Shown here piece by piece: positions 34,275 through 46,419 of a stretch of DNA of 64,000 nt. Position 1 is the stretch's first letter. Each line of letters begins with the position of its first letter. The notes beneath the pieces are model-generated. The model saw nothing but the letters and a program-made list of their open reading frames with translations, did not search any database and was not told the origin of the DNA. The DNA lies in contig JAVFKD010000016.1 in assembly GCA_036429605.1 (NCBI GenBank), positions 1,860,001 to 1,924,000 of the forward strand. The letters run 5' to 3'. The DNA is from Cladobotryum mycophilum (taxonomy: Eukaryota; Ascomycota; Sordariomycetes; Hypocreales; Hypocreaceae). The position numbers were made by a program, and so were the translations under genes.

Positions 34275-37043
34275 TCATAGCTGCTGATACACATCTAGCG
34301 CCTCGATATTGAACTGCTGCATCTGTTCCTGGTAGTCCAGCCCTAGGTTGAGCCCCAATTCTGAAGGCGAGATCTCCTCTCCTGAACTGAGACTCTCGTC
34401 ACTCATACTCAGCACACTCTGTGGCGCCGCCGGGTTATTAGCAAAATCCCCAATACTGAAATTGGTCAGGTCCCATGAGTCTGGCGACCATTCGCTATTG
34501 GTCGTGTTCCCAGATAGGGTCCCCTCATTGAGCATGTTGGTGCCACCGTAGATGGCGTCGTATACATTCTTTGGCCCGCCTTCCATCGACCCTAGCAATG
34601 ACTCCCATTGAGAATCAGTCATGTCAGGTGATTTGTCCATTATCTGGGCACCCAAAAGTGGCATTGTTGATGATGCCTGCATACCAGCCTGGGGTGACGC
34701 AGACTTCGATTGGAGATGAGCATTATTCAGCGCAAGGTAGTCCAGGTTTTGTCTAGACTGTGCAGTTGGTGATGGTCTGCCATTTGCAGGAGACATCCGC
34801 TGCATTGAGGATCGAGAACCAGGGTGCTGCCCGTCGAATGACTGGCGAGATCTAACTTGGCGAGAGTCCTGATTCTGGCCGTCCCTACTTGGCATGGTCA
34901 TTCTTCGCATCTTGTCTTGGCTTCTGACCAAACCAGCCTCGCTCGCCACGGTTTCGTACTGAGTCAGCGGCGAGCTCTGTTGGGAGGGGTTGGAAAGAGG
35001 TGATGATCGCCGTGAGGAGCCTGGTGAGGATGACTTGCGCGACGTCTTGGCTACTGGCGCTGGCCCTGAGGGATCCGCGACGCTGACGAGAACCTTGGCA
35101 GCGCGCTCCAAGTCTACAAACCCAGGCGACTTGTTCGTGCGCAATGTCTTGAGAACATCGTTTACTAGTCTCTCATCCTCGCGCATCACCTTGCTGTCTC
35201 GCTTGAGATCAACGACTTGATACAATAACGTAAGTCCGCAGACGGCCAAAAGATCACACTTGTTAATGCAGAAGGAAAACGACATGCTTCGTTCTTCGAG
35301 GAGCTGCGATATTTGAATAATGTGCTTGCTAGATTCACTGATGGACATGAGCGCAGATGCCGCCCTTGGTCCCAAGCTTGAACCAACGGCCGGGCGGTAG
35401 ATGAGGGTGCGGATGTAGTAATATGCCAGAGCCTATCATTTATGTTAGCGCACCATCACAAGACTGTAGTCGCATTCACATGTCACTTACCAGCAAAGGC
35501 GATCGGCTACCGGTAACATCCGTCGATGGCTTGCCTTGAGTAAAATTGAGCCTCAGGTGTGACGGCAGCTCTTTGTACCACGAGTCGAGTTCACTCTCGA
35601 ATGCACCCATTTGTTGCAGAGACAGGTCATAGCTTGTCAGAGTAGGATAATTCTTGTCCAAAACGCGGGCTAGGATGCGAGTAGCTCGAAATAGTGCCAA
35701 CGCACTAGAAATTCGTGTGTATTCACCTGGCAGTGTGGGCTGGAAGCCTTTTTCGGTGATGTACTCGTCGTCGACGTCGGAGGGGTATTCAGCTTGTACA
35801 TCCTCCTCCTTTAGCAGCTTAGGCAAGCCCAAGATGGCGGCAGTGAAGCTATGCATGTGAGACAACATCCATTAATGATTTTAGAGGCAGTCAACTTACC
35901 AGTCCAAAGCATAAAGTGTCCAGAAAACCTTCTTTCTTGTTTCAAGTGTCAGGGCACCAAAAGAAAAGCGCTTTTGGCTCTGATGCAGACCAAGTCGATG
36001 GGAAAGTCCCACGGCAATAGACTTGTAGTGTTGAAGACGCCTATAGTCGGCCCTTATGGTGCAATACAGGATGGCGAGAATCAAACACTGAAGAGTGTCC
36101 ATGGTGTTTTCAATCACCAAGGGCTCCATTGCCTTGGTCCATTGCCGCTCGCAGGAGGCAATCTGTAGAATATCGGGGGACTCTGATGAAAGTCCAGCAA
36201 TGCTGAAAACGAGATGGAGCTGAGCCAGTTTATGATTGCACTTGACTTTTTCAGCGTCATTTATAAACTCGTGATAAATGCGAAGGAATGTGGGTTTGTG
36301 TAAAACGGGGAATAATGAAGCCCACTCTTGGAAGAAGACATTGACACATCGATCAGAGAATAAACGAGGGGGTATTTTGGACTGGTTAGAAACGTCAGGG
36401 GCAAGGGGAGCGCAGCCCTGGATGTGTAAGAATGCATCGGGGTTAAAGTCACTGCATGGCTTCCCACTCTCTTGCATCTTGCGCTTTAGGGATGCTGTGA
36501 TAACGGAGTTAGCCCTAAGCAAATGGGTATTTGTCTTTTACACGAGAATTTACCAATGAAGGCCCGGCCGCTGGAAGAGCCCATGAAATACGAATCGGAA
36601 TTCTCGACGCTGAGTAGCAACTGGGTGGCTTGTACGCGGAAGGTATCTTCTTTAGCGGCCGGCGCATCTTTGGATGAATCTGGCGATAGGGAATTTGGCG
36701 ATGTTATCGAGGGTCTCCGTCGTAGTCCACCACCGTTGTGCATCGCAGAAAGCATATCAATCTTTTCGTCCTTTTCGTCCAGCAGATCCTTTAGTTCCCT
36801 GACTTCGGCTTCCAGCAAACGAACTCGCTCCTCCAGGGACTCGGTATATCCGCGCGGAAAGGCACGTCGACTTAGTTTGTCGCTGGTGCGGCACTCGAAG
36901 CCGACGGAGGAGCACTGTGAACAGGTGGGTCGCACGCCATCGCAGCGAATCTTCTTGCTGCGACATCGATCGCAGGCCTGGGCAATACGGCTCTGAGCGC
37001 TATTGCCCACCTTGATGACCTTCATAGGGAGAATACCCGGCAT
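34275..37043 (-). CDS. facB: Zn2Cys6 transcription factor FacB/Cat8, activator of acetate-utilisation genes
   Basis: A nuclear activator of acetyl-CoA synthetase, glyoxylate-cycle and gluconeogenic genes during growth on acetate or ethanol. Exons (minus strand) are 37043-36554, 36494-35900, 35848-35491 and 35432-34275; 2,601 nt and 866 residues, nearly the length of Aspergillus FacB. The N-terminus MPGILPMKVIKVGNSAQSRI leads into the zinc cluster, which has spacing C-x2-C-x6-C-x6-C-x2-C-x6-C (CDRCRSKKIRCDGVRPTC and following). Behind it is a leucine-rich coiled coil (SLEERVRLLEAEVRELKDLL) for dimerisation, then the fungal-specific middle homology domain (LFPVLHKPTFLRIYHEF). The C-terminal 350 residues are Ser/Gln/Pro-rich with acidic patches and probably form the activation domain. 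All introns are GT-AG. Upstream lies 3.1 kb of noncoding DNA, suggesting complex control. Confidence 0.95.
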
Positions 37044-40000
37044 GGCGACGGCGGTTCTATCGTTGTTGCTGTTGTTGTTTTTTTGGTGAGAATAAAGAGG
37101 AGAAAGACGAGGAGGGTATCGTGATCGGATCGGGTCCCCTATTAGGCGGGTAGACAACTTGGGCGTTGGGCTTATTTCGCTCTCAAGGACCGAGGTCGGC
37201 CTTGGTCGCAATAACACGTGAAGCCAAACAGAGGCTCCGGCGTTGGTGAGGCAAAAAACAAGAAAAAAGGTCACGTCAAGTTCGCACACAAGTCGTCTGT
37301 TTGTGCAAAGTATCTGCTGTATGCGGACATATGACAAGCAGAGCAAGGTAAGTGAAGGCTTTCATGCCAGGTTCGCAGGTCACAGGGGAAAAAGAATTAT
37401 TGTGGGGGTGGAAGAAGGAGGAAGTTGGGAAAGAAAGATGTGAGACCGAAAAGGTGTGGATCTGGAATGGTAGTTGAAGAAAAACTTATGGGTCGTTCTT
37501 GGGCGACTTTTCCGGGGGGATGAGGGTCGACGTTGAAAGGTACGTACCTACCTTTTCGTCGCCGTCTTCCTTTTCAAGATCCATTTCTTCTTCGTCCTCA
37601 ACCTCTTATTATCAGGGTCCACCCTTGCTCGTTCCGTTGAGCCTAGAGATACCCTGCCCTGCCCTTCCCTTCTCTGATCAGCCAGAGCGAGAAATCCATG
37701 GGTACCTACTCTACTCTACTGTACCGTTGTGGATGTGATGCTGGTTGACGTTGTCGTGCTGTAAGCCAACCCAGCCCAGCTCGAGCCTGGTTCAGGCTGC
37801 ATCCATCCAATTGGATCCGCTACAAGTTCGTCACCCACATCCTTGTGGTAAGGGTGCTAGGGGTAGTGTCCTAGAATATCTCTAGCGTCCAACGCCCTGG
37901 ACCACGGGATGCACGGGGCCCATTACAGCGGGCTGCATACTGCTAGCATATTTCATACCTTGTCACTAGGAGACGAGATGTTGAGATGCGATAGGTAGAT
38001 ACAGTGTCAAATTTGCCCCGGGTCCATGCCGTGATGTTTCCATCAAAACCCAAATGATATTCTTGTTTTTTTCTTTCTCGGTAACGGTTCGGCAGTTTTC
38101 GGCAATATGGATTTCAGACTCTAGGCCCCCCTTTCAGACAAAAAAGGCATTCATTCATATACCAGCATCAGTGCAACTTTTTCTTTCTCGCAATCTCAAA
38201 AAGATCGTCATCCAACATCTCCAAGCTCGATTCCAGCTCAACCACCCACCCCAATCCACCTTTGGTTGCTGACTCGTACTCACCCATGTCAGATACACAC
38301 ACACACACATCTTGAGAAGAAAAAGCTATTTCCCTTGTCCCAACGACTAACGAATCAACCCGCATTCTCGCTTCAAACCAAGAGAGGTCTGGGCTCTACC
38401 TAGAACTCGCCTCAACTCCCCCAACTCCCCAGCCCAGAGGCACTAGCGTCGACGAAATAGCAAAGTTCTAATCCTTCTGGCCTGATTTTTTACCCCGGAT
38501 TCCCGTAACCGGTTGTCTCCGGAGTGCGGGGAAAGCCCGGGCCTGATCTCGAGCCGGACATCATTGACTGGCTGGATGCTGTTTTGTGGCTTCGAAAACG
38601 CCCACCGTGTCTCGCCTGCAACGCTCAAGACAACTCGGACACCATCATTCGTTGCTCGCTGAAAAGGCATTGGTCGCCTTTTGCGTCCCGCCACGCATAT
38701 GTAGTAATCCTAGTTTTCTTTTTTTGCCAACAAAGCCAATTCCTGACCAATACCAACTTATAGTATGTAGTCATGCTATTTCTCCGATCGCAATGTCCTG
38801 AGCTGAGACATGATCGAGGTCTGCATGGTTTCGGCGGCGTCATCCCTAGCGGAACCATCCCGACTCCGCCGTATAACAAACACTGTCCATACCAGTTTTG
38901 ATGATGCTTATTAGTATTCCAGTCCCGAGTTCCGAATCCGAGTCTCGAGGCTGAAAATCCAAGACATTTTGTTTCCGAACCGCGTTTACTTTACGTCATT
39001 TCGTCGCCTGAACTTTTCAGTCAGTTATCAAGTCTCTCTATAATGATAACTCGCCCGCTATGTCTTAAGTCGAAGGAAGAGCATTGCTGCTGCAAGAGTG
39101 TGCACGCGACCCCCAACGGAACGAAACCCTAGTGGGGGGAGGGAAAGAAAAGAAAAAGAAGAAAAATTCTTGCATACGTCAAGGCTTGCAATTTCTTGAC
39201 CTGGTTTGACTTCCAGTTAAATGGTTGGTCGGAACTCGGGCCCATGGACATAACACGGCATTTTCTGGGTCCAGGGCGTCCGCATAAGCTGCATCACCTG
39301 CAACTAGTCCTGCATCTCTTGACGAATGGGGGAAACTCTTCCCTGCAAGCATCAGCAATAGCCAAATGCTCGCTAAGAAGGAATTGACGCCTTTCCACCC
39401 GCACTCCGATATCCTAGAGCCTCGCTCGCACTGGGAACCCTTTAAGATCGCGCAGCTAGTGGCAAAAAGATTGTTGCGCTTGGCTTCGCCATGATTGATG
39501 GTACTCGTCTTTCAAGATCGGTGGAACTAGTTGATTCATCGGCGAGTAGCTAAAGTTAAACCCACACGTCCACTGCCTCCTCGTCCAACACATACACCCA
39601 CTGCGACGGCGCTGCCCAGCATCCACGGATACCTAGTATTTGCCGATAGGACCTCCCGGAATTGCGTTTGGACATGGATTTGGACCCCGGCTGATTGGAC
39701 TCTCCTATCCTGCCTTGTTAGATCGAGCTGACATTTTAATACAAGTAAAACACAGGCCTCTCGTTCGTAATTGACAAGGTCGGGGGCGGAATGATTTGTA
39801 TTGTTAAGCCAGAACCGTTGGGAGCTCAGGGTGCTAATGACGTGCTGTATCAACGCTATTCTTTTCAAGCGCCAGTTGATGGGGGGATGAAATGGTTGTT
39901 TCCTTGATTGTTCCCACTGCCCGGCTCCAAGGTTGTGCGAAGGAGCTAGAGAGCCGCTTTATTGAGATGTCAAGGCTGCCACTGAGTCGGGATCCTCTTC

Positions 40001-40149
40001 TCCGAACGTCATGAGCGACTCGTTTTTTTTGTGTTACATGTAGGTACGGGACCAGTCGGGAAAGGTCGAAGAAAATTCATCAATTTTGAAGGGGTTGGTT
40101 GCATATATCGTTAGTCGGTGGTGTCGCAGAACTGGTCTGGCTTCCACAC
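37044..40149. other. Long intergenic region upstream of facB
   Basis: 3.1 kb between the facB start and the 3' end of the SET-domain gene. I find no gene: open stretches are under about 110 codons and domain-free. An AC dinucleotide tract lies at 38295-38308. The right end carries the 3' UTR of the SET-domain gene, and the left 1-1.5 kb is the likely facB promoter and leader. Confidence 0.5.
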
Positions 40150-41940
40150 TCAACTAAAATCATCGTCCTCATTGGACGCCGTTTGTGTCGGCGCTTGATC
40201 GTTTTGGGAATCTTCCATCAACCCGAGATAGGCCACCACCTGAGCGTCTGTGAGAAGATTTGTCCTCTATTACATTTATTAATTAGTCTTTGTCGGGCTC
40301 CGAAATCTGCTCGTGTCTCAACCATTCGGGCAATTGATTTTGCCCCCTGTCTTGTCGGAGATGATCTTACTGCCATTCGACTGGCCAACCCAAGAAACCA
40401 CACAGTTGAAAGGGGTTCGAACGATACACTTACCTCGTTTTCCAGCATCTCTGCAACTCCCCTCAATAAGTTAATCTCAACCTTTCTCAATACCTCCGCA
40501 GCCTGGATGCACTCCGCATTTAGTTGCCCCGCCGTTGGCGGTGGCTCCTGTTCCTCCCGTTCCTCAATGGAGCCTGTGGAGCTGATCCTGTCCAGCTGTG
40601 TGGAGATTCTCTCCAGCAGTACCACGACGACCCGGAGCTGGAAGACTTGGCGGAGTGGGTGATCCTGAGTAAGTTGCTCAAAATCGCAAGTTCGATCGGT
40701 CACATCTTCTTCTTGCCAGAAGACCTTGAGTTCATGCCCCCCAGATGTGTCTTGCATAAGCCGGAAATCTAGACCGTCTTCCTCGTTGAGACACAAAAGG
40801 TAAACAAATGGGCTGTCCCAGTTGAAGGAATCTCCAGCCCGCCATAGCCTCAGAGCTGGAGGTCCCTGGAATATGTGGAGCTTTGCCTTCCCGAGAGGAT
40901 CATCCGGTAGAGGGGCAAGGGGTAAGGTTAAATCATGAACTGCATGATCTTGGTCGATGAAGCCGTAACTAAAGAGCATCTCGGCCGCTGATTTTTCATC
41001 GCCATATGATATCGTGATTTCGCTCCCTACTTGAGCTCCACATCCTTGACGCATCAGTAAAACCACGTTCCCATCCTCATCCTCGTTGTAGTATGCTGTT
41101 GGGTTGTGCGAGTGGTTAGCCATGTCCAATGCTGGCACCATAGCCTCGCCTGACTGAGGTAGTTCCAAACACCGCGATCGATACAGGGCATCCGCTAAAA
41201 CCCAATCCTCTAGTGACGCCGTTCCCTGTTCCCAGAATAGGGTTTGCCAGAATCGCAGTTCCGAAGATTTTTCGCAAAGGTCATCAAACTCGTTGACAAG
41301 CGCGGACAGCTTAGCTCCTAGTGCGGGCTATTGGATTAAGGTTAAATGAGTACGGCATTCTGAGAAGATGCATATATCCCTTGACCCGGTATTGTATAGG
41401 CTTGAAGGTGATGAGCTTACCTCGAGCGATGTTCCTCTCAACAATTCTCTCTCATCCTCTGACCACATGGTGGGAAGGGGGATATGACGAGGAAGAAACT
41501 TGAGATATTCGGTCCATGGCGTCGAAGCACACCCTCTAGACGTAGTCTGGTTGCGTTTAGACAGTACAATGTGAGTTAACAGATACAGCATGATATCTCC
41601 CTTTGTCGACTGCTGGGCGTCAGTAACATGCTACTCCCATGGGCTAGGAGACGGGGGGATGATGGCATACATTGCGACCAGCAATCTCAAGGAGTTGCCT
41701 GAATTTTTGGTCGACCTTGGCATATTCTTCAACGGCTTCCGCAGATAATACGAGATCACGCGGTACTATGAGAACTGCTTGCCTGCTGTCGGCATCATCG
41801 TTTGGGCTCGGGATGTCGCTGTTGGCCACCAGGCCACATCCTTTACCCTCAATATTCCGAACTCCAACATTGGTGAACTCCACATTATTTAGGACTGCCC
41901 AAGCTGGGAGGGCATCAATCAGCAATTGAGGAGCTGACAT
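40150..41940 (-). CDS. SET-domain protein lysine methyltransferase (Rubisco LSMT / SETD6-like)
   Basis: Probably methylates lysines of a ribosomal or nuclear protein with S-adenosylmethionine. Exons (minus strand) are 41940-41671, 41609-41421, 41327-40434 and 40239-40150; 1,443 nt and 480 residues. A split SET domain starts near residue 20 (NVGVRNIEGKGCGLVA, the usual R-G-x-G turn), continues after an insert with the catalytic core VPALDMANHSHNP (the NHS motif) and ends with ITISYGDEKSAAEMLFSYGF, where the Tyr-Gly pair is the cofactor and catalytic site. A Rubis-subs-bind-like helical domain follows. The last intron (40240-40433, 194 nt, GTAAGT donor, GCTCAG acceptor) is inferred: it replaces a read-through tail with an acidic C-terminus (SNEDDDFS). 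Yeast relatives are Rkm4 and Set7; I cannot choose between them. Confidence 0.87.
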
Positions 41941-42393
41941 GATGGAAATAGAGTCGTCCTGTAAGTTTTTAAAAAGGGGGAGGAGGGGGAGCTTGAATAT
42001 AGGTCTGGTTACTTGTTACACTGGGAGAAATATGTGCAAGGTCCCGTCCCGTGAAACGTAACAGTGACAAGCTCCACACACACACATATAGTGGTTGCAT
42101 CTCCACGGCAGTCGCAGCCTTGCTCTGCACCTGCGCCAATTGAATCGAACGAACCCTGAAACTTTTTTTTTTTTTGCGACGCGCCAAAAACTTTCTTTGC
42201 ACCACCAAGAATTACTTCAATACGCTTTCGATACTATCCTTACCATCATCATCGAACCTCCAAGCACAAGCAACCAGCTTCTTCTCTACCGTGTCTCGTT
42301 TCAACGCATAATTTATTCATTCATTCATTCATTCAGGAACCTCTTAAAAATTACCCCTCACCTGCCCCTCGACTTCTCCCCATCTCCCCCACC
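41941..42393. promoter_or_regulatory. Shared divergent promoter region, SET-domain gene / Ygr210-type GTPase
   Basis: 453 bp between divergent start codons. It includes a T run at about 42164-42175 and an ATTC tetranucleotide repeat at 42313-42333 in the GTPase leader. Confidence 0.6.
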
Positions 42394-43871
42394 ATGCCTC
42401 GCGATCCCCTCATCGGACTCGTGGGGAAACCCTCGGCGGGGAAGAGCAGCACCCTCAACAGTCTGACTGACGCTTCCTCCAAAGTTGGTTGGTACAATTC
42501 TCTCTTCGACATCGCAGGTCGGAACGGTGTGCTGATGTGAACGTTTGCGCAGGCAACTTCCCGTACGCCAGCCACTCCCCGAAAAGAAAACTCTCCAACA
42601 CACCCATTCGATGATGAAAGAAGAAGAAGAAACACCCTTTTCCGCTAACCTGCTTGGCCAACAGATTCACCACCATCGACCCCCAACGAGCGATTGGATA
42701 TCTCCAGATTGACTGTGCGTGCGCGCGGCATAACCTGTCGGACAAATGCAAGCCCAACTATGGCTCCTGCGTTGAGGGACGCCGCTCGGTACCCATAGAG
42801 CTTCTCGACGTCGCGGGCCTAGTACCCGGTGCACACCAAGGCCGCGGCTTGGGGAACAAATTCCTCGACGATCTGCGTCATGCCGATGCTCTGATACACG
42901 TCGTCGATGCCTCTGGAACCGTTGATGCGGAGGGTAAAGAGACGAGAGGCTACGACCCGTCTGTAGACATTGCCTGGCTACGGAGCGAGGTTGTCGCATG
43001 GATTCTCGGTAACCTCATGCAGAAATGGGCTTCCATCCGAAGGCGGCACATTGCAATCAAGGCATCCGCTGTCGAAACGCTTCAGAACCAGTTCTCTGGA
43101 TACGGCTCTACAACCACCGTCGTCAACCGAACGCTAGATCGATCAGGGGTCAAGGAGCCATTGGAGGACTGGTCCGACGAGACAATAGACCACATTGTCA
43201 ACTGCTTCATAGACGAAAAGTTCCCAACAGTAATAGCGCTAAACAAGATCGACCACCCCGACGCCGACAAGAACATTGCGAAAATCGCCAAGATGCAAGA
43301 TCCCAGCACCATTGTCCTCTGCTCCGCCGTTGCCGAGATTTTCCTGAGAAAAATGGCCAAGCAAAATTACATCAAGTATGTGGAGGGTAGCGAGTTCGTC
43401 GACACAAAGGAAGATTTGATTGAACAGGGGGATCCCACGGGCGGAGGGCTCAAGGACCTCGATGAGAAGAACAGGAATCGCATAGAGAACTTGAAGGACA
43501 TGGTGCTCTACCGGTATGGCTCCACGGGAGTAGTTCAGGTCCTGTCCAAGGCTGCCGAGCTGCTAGGCCTCGTGCCCGTATTCCCGGTGAGGAACACGAC
43601 GACGTTCGGCTCCGGGGCGTCGGAATCCAAGTTCGCCTTTAGGGACTGCGTGCTGGTCAAGAAAGGATCTACGGTCGGCGAGGTGGCCCGCAAAGTCATG
43701 GGTGATGCCCCGATTGCGTTCGTGGAGGGAGTCGGCAATCTGAGAGTTTCAGAGGATGACCTAGTCACAGTAGGGAAAAACGATGTAAGTCCTAAGCTCC
43801 TCTCTTTGATGAAGAGGCAACTAATTAATATGGGCGCACAGATATTATCGTTCAAGGTCGGGCGAGCTTGA
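42394..43871 (+). CDS. Obg-family GTPase, Ygr210c-like (YchF/Ola1 relative)
   Basis: A cytosolic P-loop GTPase of the TRAFAC/Obg superfamily; the yeast relative is Ygr210c, whose role is little known. Exons are 42394-42487, 42553-42562 (10 nt), 42665-43784 and 43842-43871; 1,254 nt and 417 residues. G1 is GLVGKPSAGKSST at residue 8, G3 is DVAGLVPGAHQGRG and G4 is ALNKIDHP. A TGS-like C-terminal domain ends FKVGRA. The 10-nt microexon supplies the N-F-P residues of the conserved VGNFPFTTIDP switch region, so splicing it out would destroy the GTPase. The last intron (43785-43841) is 57 nt, in frame and free of stops, so its retention would add 19 residues without truncation. It is divergent from the SET-domain gene and convergent with the F-box gene (192 bp). 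Confidence 0.93.
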
Positions 43872-44063
43872 TAGACAGATTTACAACAGCCTCAAGTTAT
43901 CAGCAATGTCATATAGAATTCTGATTGACGAAATTGGAAAATCTGGAGGTTGGCTTTGGAAAATAGCCATAATCGTTTATTCAAGCGCAGATAATATGTC
44001 TCAACCTTGCCCCGTGAACTAATCTAAAGCTGTCTAACTCTAAAACACCACAGGTGAATGATT

Positions 44064-46419
44064 CTAATGTATCGAAACACCGAAAACCGAGGATATTATA
44101 CCCAAGCAGGCCACCCTCCTCCCCCTCTTACTCCTGTTGCTGACCAAACTGCATCGGCCACTGCCGCGGTCTCTCCCCCAAACAAGCGTCACCCCACTCT
44201 TCTCCGCCAGCTTGTTCAACTGATCCATCATCGCCCCCTTGACTCTATACTGGTGCAAAGTCTTCAACTTGGTCACCTTCAAAATGTCTCTAATCAGCAT
44301 GCAAAAACCTGCCTCTTCGTACCTATCTGACTCAATCTCCAGGACCTCCAGATTGGGAAAGCTCATGAGAAAGCCGAGCAGCGGCATGTCCGTTTCGCTC
44401 CGGTAAATGGAGCTGAAGCTAAAGGAGAACAGACCCATGCTGCGGATGGACTCTGCTCCCCTCAGCCACTGGTAGCCCTTTAGGTGCTCGGCGCTGGATT
44501 CGCCGATCCGGTCGTTGAGGCTCTCGAGGGGGAAGACGATGTCAAAGGTATGCAGCCTTCCTGAGAAGACGGCCTTTTCGAATAGCTTCTCTGCCCTTGG
44601 CGGATCGACGGCCAGTGATCTGAGGCGGAACGATTCCATGTCTTCGTACGCCACAGCCTCGTCACGGTGCGTACTTGAAATGATGTCCGAAAAGTAGAGA
44701 TCAGTCGGGCCATAATCCCCCGCCATGACGACATCCAGGGCTTGGAATCCTTTCCCTTGGCTCAAGCAGGTCATAGATGAATAGGCTTCAATGGTCAGCG
44801 AACTGAACTGATCGTACAAACTAAGCGGGTTCAGCGTTCGCCTCTCTATAATTCTAAGATACTTTAATGTCGGGTAAACATCTTCGGGTTTCCGTTCTTT
44901 GTATATATTATCATCTATGTTAGGACTATCCAACATGAGTTGCTCCAGCTGCGGCGTGCGAGTGAGGAACTCCAGCTGATACCCAGTTAGTGGAATGCTT
45001 TCAAGAAAGAGGTTGTCATACTTACAATTGGCAGAGTAAAAGTACTGGTCGAGGTTTTGGAGCCTTCCAGTATAAGGTATTTCAACTGCGGCATCGGAGG
45101 TATGGGGTCGCCATTTCTCCATGCCATGGGAAACCCAGCAAGACGCATGCTCTCCAGATTCTCAGCGGCATTGACCAGAAACTTGTGAAAGGGGCTGTTG
45201 TTGAAATGGGCCACATATTCAACGTCGTCGAAACCCCTAAGAACAAGATATTTGAGATTCTTCAGGGGAATGGGAAGATCCAGCGGCTCAAAGAGGCTCC
45301 AGAGCTCAAGACGCTCTAGGTTCCTGGCCGAGTCGAGGATGGCGAGAAACTTTTGCTTTGACAGGTAAAACTGCCTCCCGTCTTCAATCACAAGTTCCCG
45401 GACATCGTTACCCGAGTTTTTCAGTAGCCTCCGAATGGCTTCCATTCGAGGAGGTCGTCGTGTCACGGCAGAGCCGGTAAACATGAGTGCTCTCCATAGT
45501 CGCTGGTTGCCTTGCCCTATCAAGGCTTGTCTCCAGATTTTGCATACCCGAAGGCATCGGCTAAACATGCACCGAGTTAGAAAATTAGCCATGGGACGGG
45601 GATTTTCTGTATACGTACACCAAAGTGACGAGGTCGAGATAGGAGAAGATCAGCTGGATAATTTCCAGAGGCATGTGCATGGGATCCTTTTTGAGATATC
45701 GAGTCTGCAGCGGCTGCCGAGCTTTATAGAGTTGCTTTTATTTCATTAGCAAATAATGAGACGGTAAATAATGGTCATCACGTTTTAACGTACCTCCACC
45801 TTTGCGGACTTTTCTGTACCGTTGTCGAGGCTGACTTCGATGCCAGCATTGTATATCTTCCAGGCATACTCATTTTTCTTTTGCAGGCGCGCAATCTTTC
45901 CGAGGCGAAGGTAACCCTACGAGCCGTTAGCGATGTGAGACACCATACATGGCCTTTTGTCTCTAGGGCCAACGTACGTCTGGAAGGCGAGGTGCGAGTT
46001 CCAGGATCCATTCCGCATCCCGTTTAGCACGATCCAGCTCGTTGAGTGCCTCAAACGTCGCGGCACGGTAGTCGAGCGCCTGGATATGCAAAGATTTATC
46101 GCACTTGTTGAAAGTCCGGCCAACGGCGCATTTGCAGTTATACATGGCCTCCTTGAAGATGGATTCATCCTTGGATGCCACCTCCTCAAAATTCTTGCAG
46201 GAACAGCGTTCCCTCTTCATGCCCCTAGAACAGGGGCAATTTTTCATCGCCTGCACGGTAACGTTAGGATGGGTGAGAACAGTAGAGCGTTCACGAAAAC
46301 AAACACAGGCGACATACCCGAGTGAATTGCTCAAGAGCTGGCTTGTAGCGCTTGGCGGCATAATGATGACGGCCTGCCTCAATGGCTACTTCAGAGTTGG
46401 CTGGGTAATCTGAAGACAT
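44064..46419 (-). CDS. TPR - F-box - leucine-rich repeat protein (Dia2/Pof3-like SCF subunit)
   Basis: Predicted substrate receptor of an SCF ubiquitin ligase; in yeasts Dia2 and Pof3 have this same order of domains and act in replication and genome stability. Exons (minus strand) are 46419-46318, 46250-45978, 45916-45794, 45734-45619, 45560-45026 and 44975-44064; 2,061 nt and 686 residues. TPR-like helices fill the first 160 residues (EAGRHHYAAKRYKPALEQF; then ALDYRAATFEALNELDRAKR) with an unusual cysteine-rich insert (NCPCSRGMKRERCSCKNF). The F-box follows (MPLEIIQLIFSYLDLVTLV) and then irregular leucine-rich repeats (NLERLELWSLFEPLDLPIPL; LEQLMLDSPN). All five introns are GT-AG with phases that close. 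The last 30 residues are basic and may be mis-modelled. The domain order supports the call; orthology to Dia2/Pof3 is inferred. Confidence 0.87.

Noticed and set aside
42361..42635. Minus-strand open frames over the start of the Ygr210-type GTPase
   Set aside because: They overlap its first exons and introns and have no domain.
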